A stretch of DNA of 64,000 nt from Eulemur rufifrons. Its lineage: Eukaryota; Chordata; Mammalia; Primates; Lemuridae. The stretch's first letter is position 1; each line of letters opens with the position of its first letter. Below the pieces are notes generated by a model. That model was not told the origin of the DNA, made no database searches, and worked only from the letters and a program-made list of their open reading frames with translations. The DNA lies in assembly GCF_041146395.1 (NCBI RefSeq), contig NC_090989.1:51052501-51116500 (forward strand), in the 5' to 3' direction. Of this stretch, positions 1 to 11,749 are shown in pieces. The translations under genes and the position numbers were made by a program.

Positions 1-223
1 AGAGGCCATAAGGCAATAGTTTAATCACATTTTAATACAAAGGATTATAAGGCAATCTTTCCACATAGATATTAATGTAAAGCAAACCACATATTTTTGA
101 CACTATAAGATTTCATAATATGATGATCTATTTTCCCTGGCATTGTTTCAACACAGTAATGGAAAATGTTAAATATTTTGTGTTTTCGAATTTTTGTAAA
201 ATGTAAGGGCTACACTAGATAAT
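1..223. other. Unassigned AT-rich sequence
   Basis: No recognisable repeat, open frame or RNA gene seen. It ends where a MITE begins. Confidence 0.5.
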
Positions 224-420
224 TTCTTGGCAGACTTTTTATTAAAGGACCAAATAGAAACTTAAGCTTGTGGGCCATATGGTCTCTGTTGCAAACTTCT
301 GACTCATCCATCATAGCACAAAAGCAACCATAAATGCTGTTTAAATGAATGAGAGTGTCTGGGTTCCACTAAAACTTTATTTACAAAAACAGGTGGTTGG
401 CTATTGTTTGCAGACCACTG
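224..420 (+). mobile_element. hAT-type (Charlie-like) MITE
   Basis: Non-autonomous DNA transposon of the common mammalian type that carries GGGCCATAYGGTCTCTGT in its left half and AAAACTTTATTTACAAAAAC in its right half, and ends in GACCACTG. Those signatures are present at about 271-290 and 370-391, with the right terminus at 420. The left terminus is degraded near 224-240. It has no coding capacity. A second, split copy in the opposite direction lies at 26552-27169. The exact MER family name was not assigned. Confidence 0.72.
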
Positions 421-2437
421 AATTAAATAACATTTAAATCTCCCCAAGAATCTAACATGTTTTGACTCTTCTAAAATAAAAAAGAAAATATTCTAGAAAA
501 ATACTGTGTGGTTTAAATAACTAGTATAAGTTCCTTGTCAAAAAATTGTAACTGTAAGTTTGTAAGCTCAGCTTTTGCATGACAGATCATTGAGCATTTA
601 AGATCATTTCAGAAGCAAAAAATCTAATTTCTTATCTCACTTGGTACACTTTCAGGAAATATATTACATGTATTTTTTTTATAAGAATTAAGAATGGGTA
701 TATTCAGAATAAATGAGCTTGAAGTGCAAAGTGTTATTTCAAAAAGGCTTTGATCAAAAGCCATGTTACATTATGAAGGTAAGATGCTATCATGAGTAAT
801 TTATGAAACAAGAATTTAATACTCAAGCATGCCAAATTGAGGACAGAAACCACTTGACATTGTTACAACATATAAGTGAACTTTCTGGGGTGGTATTTCC
901 TTGATAAAGTATTATAAAAAGAAATTCTGTTCTTTAAAAATGCAAATTCATTTCAAAGTACATTAAACTTGAATAAATACATTTTTAATGAAACAGAGGG
1001 TTGTTTTTGAAATTCACTCTGTTCTTCGACAGACTCTAAATGGCTTCATTTCTCTGTGCTTATCCCTTTTTCATAAAGTCTGTGACTATTATTCTGTGAT
1101 TATTAAAGTCTGGACAGCTTCTCGTATCTCTTACATAGTTCGAAGAAGGAATTAATGAGCAATCAGCCTGCAAGTTGCTTGCTCAACTTCTCCTGTTCAG
1201 ACAACTCATCAGAGATCACTCACAAACAGCTGTGTCTAAAAGTCATGAAGGAGATAGGTCATGAGTGGTGACTAAAGTATGACTTTCAACCAGTGTTTTC
1301 TGAAGAATTACTCGTCAAGGGTGATATTTTCACTATGTGAAAAGTTATTTTAAAAGGGCTCTATCATCACTAAGTCATCTGAACCCCATCGAACCCTTGC
1401 CAATTTAAAAAAAAAAATGACACATTGACAGTAGCTAATTTACCCTCTCAAATCACAGGAAGATGGTAAAGCAATTTAGGTCTCCAAGATCTCCAGGGAC
1501 AGGGTTCATCTGCTCCTTAAATCCTTTCCCCCCTTCCTAAAGTCATTTGCCTTATAAATTTCATACAAACTTCTGACAGTGTCAGCAAACAGAAGCAGAG
1601 AAGCATTCTCCGTTCTCCACCCCAATCTTCATTAATCTTTGATTTAATGTGAGTAGGTCCATCCTGCTTGAAACTGTATCTCAGGAGACTTAGAATTAGA
1701 GCTTTGAATGGCAATAATGCTTGGCAAAATAATACTGTAAAACTGGTTTGGAAAGCTCAAAGGGGGAACTTATTCACATTTTAAGACTTCTGCTACCTCC
1801 TGGTTCCAGGCAGGGCAGAAACACCCACAAATATAAACACTTTTCCAAATTTCATTTTGGCACATGCTTTTCTAGTTCCAGCTGAATTCAGGAAATGTGC
1901 CAGATGAAACATATAATGATGTATTATGAGCAAGATTTCTTTCTTTCTTTCTTTTTTTCTTTTTCCTTTTCCTCTTAAAAAACCTCCAGGAACACAGTTA
2001 ATACTGTCAAAGAGGCATAATTCCTTTTTCTTGGCACACATTAAATTTTCAAATTACACCCTCCGTCCCATTTATGGAACCCAGAGCCAGGACAGTGTGT
2101 GGTGGTAGGATGTGCATGTGACAGGGGAGTGCTGAGCCTGAGGATAGAGCCAGGAGTGCGGAAATGGGTGTTTACAGATGGCAGCTGACAGGCAGCATTG
2201 TCTCATCTTGACTTTGTTCTGATTTGTGTCTTCAGAGCATAGCGTGTAAGGCCATATCTGAAGATACCCAGTATTTACACCTTTACGTGTCATCTGTGTT
2301 TTTCTTCCCATCAAATCTGTGGATCCTATTTTTTCCCTACAACTGTCATATACCATCTGCAGGACCTCAGCCTTGCCAATGGTTACCCTTGAAGACAGGA
2401 TGTTAGAAATGTAAGAAAATAAAACTTAGGCAGAATT
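421..2437. other. Unassigned, apparently single-copy sequence
   Basis: No repeat family recognised apart from the TTTC-rich tract at 1936-1975. Short open frames occur on both strands, but none shows domain, motif or composition evidence of coding. No splice-consistent gene structure was seen. Confidence 0.5.
1936..1975. repeat. (TTTC)n-rich pyrimidine tract
   Basis: About 40 bp of imperfect TTTC units grading into TTTTCC runs. Simple repeat. Confidence 0.85.
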
Positions 2438-3017
2438 TTGAAAAATAGAATGGCAATTTCTTATAACTTAAACATAGACTTAGCCCATGACCCAGCAATT
2501 ACACTCTTAGGTATTTAGCTAAGACAAATGAAAACATGTGTCCACTAAAAATCCTGTGCCCAAATGGTTATAGTAGTTTTGTGCATAATATTCCCAAATT
2601 GAAAATAACCCACATGCCCATCAATTGATGAATAAACAAATAAATTCTTATACATCCACACAATGAAACACTACTCAACAAAATAAAATGAAGGCATAGA
2701 CTACTGATACACGCAAGAACATGGATGAATCTCAAATGCATTATGCTAAGTGAAGTAAATTAGGTTCAAAGTTTACATATTGTCTGATTTTGTTTATATG
2801 ACATCCTGGAAAAGTCAAAGCAATAGTAAAAGAAAGCAGATAAGTGGGGGTACAGAAAGGGAATGAGGGGAAATTTTCGAGGCTATGGAAATGTTCTCTA
2901 TCTTGATGTGGTTGTTACATCTCTTTGTGCTTGTCAAAAATCATAGAACTGTATGCCATACAGGGTGAATTTTTGCAATATGTATTAATAAATTATATCT
3001 CAATAAAACTGACTTTA
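2438..3017 (+). mobile_element. Old L1 (L1M-type) 3' end
   Basis: Matches the familiar end of mammalian L1 ORF2 plus 3'UTR: CCCAGCAATTACACTCTTAG, then text resembling CACATGCCCATCAATTGATG, then ACATGGATGAATCTCAAATG near 2730, and a tail with TATCTCAATAAAACTGAC near 2996-3013. It is heavily diverged, 5' truncated and non-coding. No clear target-site duplication was seen. Confidence 0.85.
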
Positions 3018-3424
3018 AGTAGGCCGAGCTCCACTGTGGTATGTTAGAATCTTAATATATGTTTTTTTGTGTCTCTTCTGGTTTCCATTGTTTAAAAACA
3101 AAAAGCAAAAAAACAACTCCCTTCCTCCCTCTCCCACACACCAGGAATTTTACTCACCTACCTTTTACGACAAACTAAGCAGGACATTGATTGTTCTTAA
3201 CAAGTGGTTCATTTAATGCTTACTGACATCTTTTTAGTGTCCACTTATGTCTAATTACCCTGTTCTCCTTCTTTGGCAATTCAGCTATTTTCTGAAATCC
3301 TCTACCCTCTGATAATCAGCATGCAACCTACTTTTTTGGTTCTTTCATTTCAACTCTCCAGAAAAGATGATGGGACCCCAAATGATTCCCTTAGTTTTTA
3401 CAGTGGCTGTGAAATGTAGAGATG
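3018..3424. other. Unassigned sequence
   Basis: No repeat or gene recognised. A short purine-rich patch near 3097-3115 is all that stands out. Confidence 0.45.
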
Positions 3425-3615
3425 CTCACTTTATTCATTCAACAAATATTTATTGATCAGCCACTGGGTGCCACATGATCTGCTAAGCAGCTGAGATACT
3501 GCCGTATGTAAAGGGGACTTAGTCACTGCCTTGGTGTTGCTCCCTACCTAGTATTAAACAACCATATTAATCGAAATAATTGTGATACATACAAGGAAGG
3601 AAAAAGAGAGAGAGG
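3425..3615 (-). mobile_element. L2 LINE 3' end, reverse orientation
   Basis: Starts with TTCATTCAACAAATATTTAT, the reverse complement of the L2 3' terminus, followed by a CACTGGGTGCCA-like core and an ACTGCCTTGG segment. This is an ancient element shared by all mammals. The right boundary is uncertain. Confidence 0.7.
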
Positions 3616-3855
3616 TATGAGAATGGTTAGAGCAGGGTCTGCATATTTTCCCTGTGGAAACAAAATGCATTTGCTGTGATAGTATATAATGATATATGAT
3701 TAGTAGCTGAGAACAATGGAAGGTAAAGGAGATCCATATCTCAGCATATCAGCAATTCATGTTAGGCTGCAACACTGGTAGGAAAGCTCTGGTTTTAAGA
3801 AATTAACTTATCTGGAACATTAGACACAGCTGAGACCAGAAGGATGAGTCCTAGC

Positions 3856-3964
3856 AGTGATAGTAGTGGTGGCCTTGGTAGTGGTTAGGGTTGTGATAAT
3901 CATTAAAGTGTAAGTAATAGTAGTAGTAATAACAGTTACAGTAGTAGTGGTAGTAGTAATAGAG
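3856..3964. repeat. Imperfect (GTA/TAG)n microsatellite
   Basis: Interrupted GTAGTAGTAGTAAT-type units with GGTGGT and GATAAT interruptions. Confidence 0.8.
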
Positions 3965-4036
3965 GAAGGCTGTGTAGGGGGAGAATTTCAGGCACAAGAA
4001 GTGTTAAGTGGGGATGCCTTAAGGCATCAAATAAAT

Positions 4037-4080
4037 AAATATTATTGTAATCAAAAACAAATATTATTGTAATCAAAAAA
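4037..4080. repeat. 22-bp tandem duplication
   Basis: Two adjacent copies of a 22-bp unit beginning AAATATTATTGTAATCAAAA (4037-4058 and 4059-4080), identical except at the last base. The near-identity points to a recent event. Confidence 0.9.
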
Positions 4081-4958
4081 TCATGATGGGGAATATTATG
4101 TAAAAATTTATAATATGTAAATCTTTAAAAATGGCAGAGCTAATAATACAATAGTTTGGATTTTGTACTGACAAATACTTTTTTATTTTTATTTACATTA
4201 AGATATTACATGGAAGACAACTTGGATGTTTTGTATTGATACTTCTGCTATTAAAGCATTAATGTTGGAAAAAGTGCTACTAACGCACTTTTATTGGGGA
4301 AAAAAATATGCACACTAAGGAAGTAGAAAATGGGACAAGGCAAAAGTACTCATATCATGTAACATGTGATACAGTAAATAGGAATTCAGGAAAAAAAGTA
4401 GGTGAGAAGGGCCATTCCTGGCTTCAAGGAGGAAGACAGAAGAACAGAGAGGAGGATGGAGGATGTGGGACTTGTGTCTGCCTGGCTGGATGAGGTGGAG
4501 TGCAGGCCTTTTAGTCGTGAGATTCTCCTTGAGCAAACCCAACGATGAAAGGGAGAGAAATTTATAAAAGAAAGCAAGAGCACATTTTGTTTACATTATT
4601 AAGATGATTTGCTTTTCTGCTATTTCAAAATGTATTTATCCCAAATGACATGCTCCATTCCCATTAGAATTGATATGCTTCTTCTTGCCATTAGTTTTTC
4701 TCCTTTGGGGGAAAAACCATTATTCTCCCATTATGTGTGCTCTTTATCATCTCAACATAAAATGTGCTCCATGCTTTGATGAAATTATCAAGATTAACAT
4801 CTGTAGCAATAACAGGTACATAAGCACCAGTTCAAATCACTTTTGTGTTTTTGACATCTTTCAGCTTAGTCTAGGACCTCCTGTGCGGAACATACATCTG
4901 AGAAATGTTTTGTCCTGTTCTGTACGTCTTTCTCAATCTGCAGAATAAGATTGGGAGC

Positions 4959-5314
4959 TACTAGAGTCTGAATATTGGTGTCCCCTTAAAAGTTTTATGT
5001 TGATACTGAATACCCAATGCAGTAGTACTAAGAGGTAGGGGCTTTTGGGAAGTGATTAGGTCATGAGAGCAGCACCTTCATGAACGGGATTAGTGTCCTT
5101 ATAAAAGATTATGAAGGGAAGCAACATGTTTCCCCCGCCCACCATGTGGGAACATAGAAGGTACCATCTATGAGGAATGGATCTTCACTAGACACTGGAT
5201 CTGCTGGCTCCTTGATCTTGGACTTTCCAGCCTCCAGAACTGTGAGCAATACATTTCCGTTGTTTATGAATTGCCTAAAGTATTTTGTTAGAGGAGCAGG
5301 AACAGACTAAGACA
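4959..5314 (+). mobile_element. MaLR solo LTR (MST-type)
   Basis: Solo long terminal repeat of the ERVL-MaLR group. Visible hallmarks are TAGAGTCTGAATATTGGTGT at the left end, GGGAAGTGATTAGGTCATGA, then GGGATTAGTGTCCTTATAAA, CACCATGTGGGAACATAGAA, CCAGCCTCCAGAACTGTGAG, and a right end reading AACAGACTAAGACA. No internal region is attached, so this is probably the product of LTR-LTR recombination. The subfamily is inferred. Confidence 0.85.
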
Positions 5315-8300
5315 GAAGCATCTCCAAGTATATTCCCTGAGCTTTGGAGATGGTTCCACGTATTATCTAGGCTCAGTGGTGATGGTCTTTAGAACAACTG
5401 CTTTTCAGGATTCAGACAGAGGAAGTCCAGGAAAGCATAAGGCTCATATTGCAGTGAATCAAGAATTTGTAGTAAAGTTAGAAACCATTTTCAGCATTAG
5501 CAAAATCAACATCAGAACCCAAGGCACCAACAAGGCAAACAAACAGCTCCCAGATTGCATGCTCCCCTGATGAGTTTACTATTAATACAATTTCCTGAAT
5601 GATAAATTTTCAATTTGTCCTAGTACATTGAGGATTTCCCTTAAGAAGACTGTGAGTCTGGGATCCTAGCTGCACCATCCTCTTAGGAAAGTAACTTTAC
5701 ATAGTTAGTCAGTATGTAGAACTACTACACTGTGTCAACATTGAAAATACAAAGAATATACAAATATATAATGACAAGACTTGTCTGAATTTTAGTCTAG
5801 CTTGGCAAATGTTAATCATAAATTAGACTCTTGACATCTTATGCTACAGCCCATTTCAATTCAGACTTATTTCAGCTTCAGCCCTTATGAAACTCTCATA
5901 AGTCTAGTATATGTCTTTTTTAAAAAAAAATCATTAGTGTCAATTCTCTTTTAAGCACAGATAGCAGGTACCTACCATGACTGTGGCACTGACGGACCAC
6001 GGAGATGACTGGGTGTTGCTGCTGTCAGTCTTGTGGGATAGAGAAACATGCACATGTCATTGTGGCATGAGGAACCCACAAATGCAACCTGAGAACAGAG
6101 GAGGGAAAGATGAGCTTGGACTGAAAGCATTTTGGAACACTTTTGAAGGTCATGGGATTTCTGAACAACCCCCAGAATATTGAGTAACAGAGGAAGTGGG
6201 GACATGAGTCAAAGGAGGAATAAGAGGGAAGGGATTCTGGTTAATCAAAAAGAGTAACAATTCTTTTGAAATGCACTATCTCTTTGATACTAATTTATCT
6301 AATATTTTCTTTACCTAATGCTTCTGCTTTTATTTATTTATTTTGGTTGTTTTTCTCTGTTGAATCTTCTCTCTTCTCACTCTACTTTTTTGTAGTAACA
6401 CTGGTCCTACCTCTGCCACGTTTTTGCTGTGACTTTAGACAACTCTCTGAAAATTGTAGATACTCTAATAGTATATGCCTCATACATAGAACACCCAGAG
6501 TACATGATAGCTAAAAATTCACTGACACATAGCCATCCACATTTAAATTATGGATAATTACCTTTACCTTTGAGTACTTCTGCATATCTAATAATATTTC
6601 ATTTATATTATGGTTTGCCCAGACTGCAACTGATTTTAATAACTCACGAGATTTCACAGCTAGGTGGGATAAGAAACCAGAATGATCAAAATGATTAAAT
6701 CCAAATTATTAACTGCTGAAGAGGATTGGCAGACAGGCTGAAAAGTTACGTCCAGCACTGAGGGTGCTTTTGAATCAACAAAGTGGTCCTTAAGGATGCC
6801 TAAGAGGAAGTCAGTCAGTGGCTCCAGCATGGATGAGCCTGGTCTAAAGGTATAAACCACAGATTCTTCTAACCCAGGCCTCAAACTTCAATCAAATACT
6901 TCAGCATACAGGGATTTACACTTTGGAAAACCACTGTGGTATCATCATGGTCTAATATTTTTAATTCATTCTTTTTGTGAGTTTTTTTCCAACTTATAAG
7001 CTTGACCCAGGAAGACATTCTACACACAGCTCAGAGAGAAAATAATTCTTTAGAGCCTAGATTATATTTACTTATGTAGTTATTTCTTGTACAGGATCCT
7101 TCATTTGCCTTTACGTAGGTTTTTTCTTTTTTTTTTGTAACCTAGGATTTCCCTTTCCTAGACGAGAGGAGTTTGTTCCAGAATTGCCTTTTCCTCCAGA
7201 AGCAGGATGCTCCTGCCTGCATGAGCATGAAAAGCAAGAGGAAATGAATACAATTGACATTGTGCTGCTTTTTGGACACCTTAACACACCCTGTGTAAAT
7301 GACGTCACTATATTAGCAGTGTTTTCTCAGGAGGAACTTCCTTGAGGTAAAATGCAGCTTTGAAATCAGTGCAAATATTTTAAAGCACCTCCCTCCACTT
7401 GATACATATTCAAAACATTTAATGAACACAATTTCAATTTACCATTCTTCTGCTTAAGTATGCCCAAAGATTTATATGTTGAACCTTAGAAAAATGATAA
7501 GTGGTCAACCTATTCATTTTTTGCCCCTCTCAAAGCTAATTGATATTGCCAAAACCCCATTATGGCATAACACTGCCTGAGTAAAACAGTGTGCATGAAT
7601 TGGAGCAAGAAAACAATTTTGGATAAGAACAGAAGTTTAGGCACAATTAATAGAGCATTAAGTGTCAAGGGTATCTGCCATGCTTCTTTTCGACACAGCT
7701 GGATAGAATCATAGCAGCATCTAGTCCAAAGAGTTAGTACAAATTCAGACCATTAGTTGGTGACAGTTCTTCATCCAGCAGCTTAGAAATCTTCCCACTT
7801 GCTTTATCCTCTCTTCATTTTGGCAAGTAATATGTAATCCTTCTCATACACGTTATTTTTAGATGAAGACAGGTTGCCTAGAGCCAATGAGGTGTAGAGA
7901 TCAACAGAAGTGGGACCTGATATGACTCCTATGCCTAAATAATAAAAGAAGTTTAAATTATTCCTTTTTACTGATATTTACGTTATTCATAAGCATATTT
8001 ACATTAGTTGTGCCTAGTATAGGGTTTAGAAATTGAACTAAAGACATTTTTTGAATTAAACGTAAAAGGACTAAAGATGAAATAGTCTATGAAGAATCTG
8101 ACACAACACGTTTGGGGGAGGCTAGGTGACATTGTGCGGAGGGGTTATGTGTGGGGGCGTAAGGTACACATACGAGTTTGTGTGTCTGTGTGGAAGGAGG
8201 AGGTGGACTGGAAGCACGTGTGTGTAATTAGGGCCCCTTGTTCCTCCTTATGATATAAAACAGTGGAAGCAGATTATCTTTTCCCACATTTTAGTAAAGG

Positions 8301-8369
8301 AAGAACTTGAACATTGCATTGTAAAAGTACTGCTAAGACATCATCATTATCAAAATAATATACGAAATG
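5315..8369. other. Unassigned, apparently single-copy sequence
   Basis: About 3 kb with no confidently recognised repeat except a weak MIR-like patch near 7795-7935 (minus strand). Small open frames on both strands near 5972-6205 overlap each other and show no family resemblance. No gene call is made. Confidence 0.45.
7795..7935 (-). mobile_element. Possible MIR SINE fragment
   Basis: Pieces resembling the reverse complement of MIR: a TCCTCTCTTCATTTT opening, an AGATGAAGACAGGTTGCC core and a GAAGTGGGACCTGATATG segment. Divergence is high, so the call is weak. Confidence 0.4.
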
Positions 8370-8615
8370 CCAAGTGGAATTAGCATTGTGGTTAAGGCTC
8401 AAACATTGGTTTGAATTCTGCCTCTATCATCTACTTCCCGTGGAACACTGAAGAGATCACTTTATTCTTCTGAACCTCACTTTCTCTATTTGTATAATGC
8501 AAGTAATAATAATAATATCTATTTCTTGGAGTAGCTATGATATTGCTGGAAATGATGCACATAAGGCTCTTACCCTAGCTCCAGCACATTGTAAGGTCTC
8601 AATAAATGTTAGACT
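8370..8615 (+). mobile_element. MIR SINE, nearly complete
   Basis: tRNA-derived ancient SINE. The order of MIR blocks is preserved: ATTGTGGTTAAGGCTCAAAC, then TTTGAATTCTGCCTCTATCA (the B-box/core region), CTCACTTTCTCTATTTGTAT, AATAATAATAATATCTATTT, and the 3' end TCTCAATAAATGTTA at about 8597. Non-coding. Confidence 0.85.
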
Positions 8616-9421
8616 CACTTTTTTGTGTGAAATTATACAAATTAATGATATTTGTATTCATTTCATGTGCATGGAGACATCTACTTCTTGTATGCTAAGG
8701 AAGCCTCAAATACTTTTCAGACACTTCAACATCAAGAAGAGCATACAGGTTTTTAGGAAACTTTTGCTCAGTCCATTTAAAAAAAAAAAAATCTGTTTTC
8801 CAGAGGGGATTAGTTCGCCTTAGAATCAAGGCTGATTTATCTATTGGGTAGGCACAGTGTCTGGAGCCCAGAGTACCTTTAGGGTACCAAAAAATGTTTT
8901 AATTTCTTTTAAAATCAGAAGAAAAATGAACTTTTAGATTAAAAAGTTTCAATATATATATAAATATATTAATCTTTGTACCAATGTACTCATGACATAC
9001 AATTTTAAACATTTTTAATAAAAGAAGGGGCCCAAAAGGCAAAATTGCCAAAGGCCTATGAAGGTCTTGGTGAAGCCTTGTTTAAACTGTGCTGCCAGAC
9101 TGCAGGTGACACGATTTTCTCCAGGTGGTACACGGTGCTGGCTGAAAAAGGAAGTTCCAGAGTTTTATTTGTTACTTTTCTGTTCGTTGGGGGAGAGGGG
9201 TGGTGACTAGGTGAACTGGTGGCACTCCTCTTGTTAGAGTGTGCCTGGCATGCTTTTTTCAGAATTACGTTGATGTATATCCTCACAATAAAATTGACAT
9301 CCGCAAATAGAAGGACTCATTGGATGGAAACACAGGTGAATAAGGACAGAGCAAGTGATTCAGAAGATAGGAAAAGGGTAATACAGACAGAAATGATTTT
9401 TAATATTCTTCAGATATGAGG
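8616..9421. other. Unassigned sequence, possible DNA-transposon remnant
   Basis: 8840-9065 has a transposon-like feel (AGGGTACC near 8880, a long AT-rich centre, GGGGCCCAAAAGGCAAAATT near 9028), but I could not place it in a family. Nothing else recognised. Confidence 0.3.
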
Positions 9422-9573
9422 AAAAGCATTTCTTTTTTTTAAATTTCAGCATGTTATAGGGGTACAAAAAGTTTAGGTCATGTATATTGCCCATGCCCTC
9501 CCACCCCCCGAGTCAGAGCTTCAAGCGTGTCCATTCCCCAGATGGTGCGCATCGCACTCATAAAAAGCATTTC
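9422..9573 (-). mobile_element. Very short 5'-truncated L1 (strepsirrhine-type 3'UTR) with TSDs
   Basis: About 130 bp of L1 3'UTR in reverse orientation, starting after a T-run at 9433-9440 (the poly(A) tail) with AAATTTCAGCATGTTATAGG and continuing through GAGTCAGAGCTTCAAGCGTG. It is flanked by direct repeats AAAAGCATTTC at 9422-9432 and 9563-9573, the target-site duplication expected of target-primed reverse transcription. Its 3'UTR matches that of the larger L1 at 22085-25438, placing both in the same fairly young lineage. Confidence 0.92.
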
Positions 9574-10229
9574 ATTTAAGATTATAAATTTTTTTTAAAC
9601 CCACTGGAGAGTGGAAATATAAACTCACAGTAATATGTGCTGCTATAAATTTACAGCATTACAGTATTGTAAATATTACAATAGCCCCTGTGCTCAAGAG
9701 GCACTAAGTTATATTCAAAACATGTCGACATGCATGTGCAATGTCTTAGCAAAATAAATCTAACCTTGTTGTTAAGGCAAGCTCCAGGCTTAATCCTGTG
9801 GTGGAGTTATTTGAGCTCAGTATCTGATGTCTCACAGGATAATTTTGGACGCATCAGGACAAGTTATACTTAAGAATAACAAGGAGTCTTTTCTTTCATG
9901 ATGCTTGGTTTTGTAGTATTGTACAAAGTTATAGTTTGTGTAATACTTAATTGCTTTCCTTGCCAATTTGGAGTTTTTAAAATATAAATTCTGAAGTGCT
10001 TGAAATCTCTGAAATAAAAAATATAAAAGATAATTTCTCAAAAGACAGAGATTTAGAAATCACTGGTTTCCATTATATGCCAAAACATGAATTTTAATGG
10101 TAGTCTATAATATCAATTTTCTAAGCAACCTTGGAAATACTATTTTGAATATATTGTGTAATAATCAGTTCAGTAAATATTATTTTTATGTCCAACAATA
10201 AAAATTTAAACACTCATAGTATAGATGAC
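9574..10229. other. Unassigned AT-rich sequence
   Basis: No repeat recognised. A small perfect inverted repeat (TATTGTAA, 3-nt loop, TTACAATA) lies near 9664-9683. Confidence 0.4.
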
Positions 10230-10470
10230 ACTGTGTTAGGCACTAGAAATCTTGATCAGCCCTGCCAACTATAGTGTGGTTGATGGAGCTCTGAATTATT
10301 GAAGAAAACCATTTCACTTCTCCTTACTTCGGTTTCCTTATCTGTGTACCGAAGGTAATAATTCCTGCTTTATAGATTTATTTTGAGGCTCAAATCAGAC
10401 AATGCTTATAAAAGTGCTTTGAAAACTGCAAGGAACTGTGAAAATATAAGATAGGGTTATTACTATCCTT
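10230..10470 (+). mobile_element. MIR SINE fragment
   Basis: Central and 3' MIR blocks are visible: TTCGGTTTCCTTATCTGTGT, then GGTAATAATTCCTGCTTTAT, a TTGAGGCTCAAATCAGA-like block and AAAGTGCTTTGAAAACTG. The left boundary is vague. Confidence 0.65.
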
Positions 10471-10814
10471 TGGGCTCAATTTTGATACCATAGCAATTAA
10501 TTGTGATTATTTTATAAGAGCAGTAGGGGATTTGGAGCTAATCTGGGGGCTTAAATATATCTCTATGTGTAATTTAAGATTTAGTTCACTGGCAATGTCC
10601 TGGGTCGTGATGTTTCTCTTAAGACTAATAAAAGCACATACTTTTAACTAGGAACAAATTCAGTTGCTCTTTGTTGCCTACATAGCTATTCTGCAAAGTG
10701 ATTTGTTTTGGTCTTTGCAAAAGTGTTAGTTCAGAGTCTCCACCTAAACTCATTGTCAATGAAAATAATGAATGTGCAATGACAATGAATTTATTCAGAA
10801 TCTTTGACTTCAGT

Positions 10815-11015
10815 GACAAGTCACTAACATTTATTGACTATACATCCAGTGCTACAACATCTATCATCTAATGAAATCTTCATGAAGATTCCATTTTAGA
10901 AACTAAGAAAATAAAATTTCACAAAACTTAAAAACCTGCCCACGATGACCCAGTGGTAAGTCAAGGTACCTCTATTTCAATGACTCCAAGACCAGCATTC
11001 TTTCAAAAACAACGT
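10815..11015 (-). mobile_element. MIR SINE fragment, reverse orientation
   Basis: Reverse-complement MIR order: AACATTTATTGACTATACAT, then ATCTAATGAAATCTTCATGA, CCATTTTAGAAACTAAGAAA, and CCAGTGGTAAGTCAAG. Weakly conserved. Confidence 0.6.
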
Positions 11016-11749
11016 AAGTTCTAATACAAATCTAAATGCTAGGCAGAGGGTGTCCGCATATTCTTTCTGTGTTTCTAGTCAAACCTTGCTCTCGGGAAAG
11101 AACTTGACAAATTGATTTATAAGACGGTAGGACATAAATGACTCATAAGGCTGCAAGTCATATCTAACACAAGGAGATGTACATTGTATCAGGGAATAAA
11201 CCTGTTTGTAATCTCATGTCAACTGTTCGAAAGTTTTTCTGAAATTTCAGATGTGAGTGTGCAAAAGGGGTAAAGAAACTAATCTATGCTCTGAAACCAT
11301 GTTAGGTAGGTGACTCTCCCCTGTTAAATAAGTGGCACTCAGCACTGTAACAGTGACAGAAGGGCTGAGGCTTTCCTTCTTTCATGTAAAGCTTGTATTT
11401 AGACCTGTAATTGTTACTGCTGGCCTCTGCTCATATAAAGCCACTTGCAATGACATTGTAGTTCAAGTTGGCACTGGCAGTTTGTATAGAATATTTTCTT
11501 TGCTTCTCTTCCAAATATCACAGCAAAGAGAGTTTATATATCACATATGTTTTTGAAAGACATGGCTACAATCAAAAGGAATATAAATATCTCTGAAGAC
11601 CAGAAGCAGAATAAAAACACATGGCAGTAAATGTGGTTTATGTCACAGGCCTACTGAGTTCCCGGACAAGGAACTAGCAGAAATGTCTATGTGTTCAACT
11701 TTTGAGGATTAAAATGGGTGGGGGAACAGAGTCAGCTTCAATGCATACT
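11016..11749. other. Unassigned sequence
   Basis: No repeat or gene recognised. One small open frame (11332-11556) has no identifiable domain. Confidence 0.4.

Larger units (their letters stand above)
3616..4958. other. Unassigned sequence with short tandem repeats
   Basis: Contains a TAG/GTA-rich microsatellite (3856-3964) and an exact 22-bp tandem duplication (4037-4080). Otherwise no repeat or gene recognised. Confidence 0.45.

Noticed and set aside
5972..6205. Overlapping plus and minus open frames
   Set aside because: Random-looking residues, no family match and no regulatory context.
8100..8235. G-rich stretch considered as a promoter or CpG island
   Set aside because: It is GT/GG-rich but CpG-poor and short, with no TATA or initiator arrangement or downstream gene.
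9664..9683. TATTGTAA/TTACAATA palindrome
   Set aside because: An 8-bp stem in AT-rich DNA is expected by chance.
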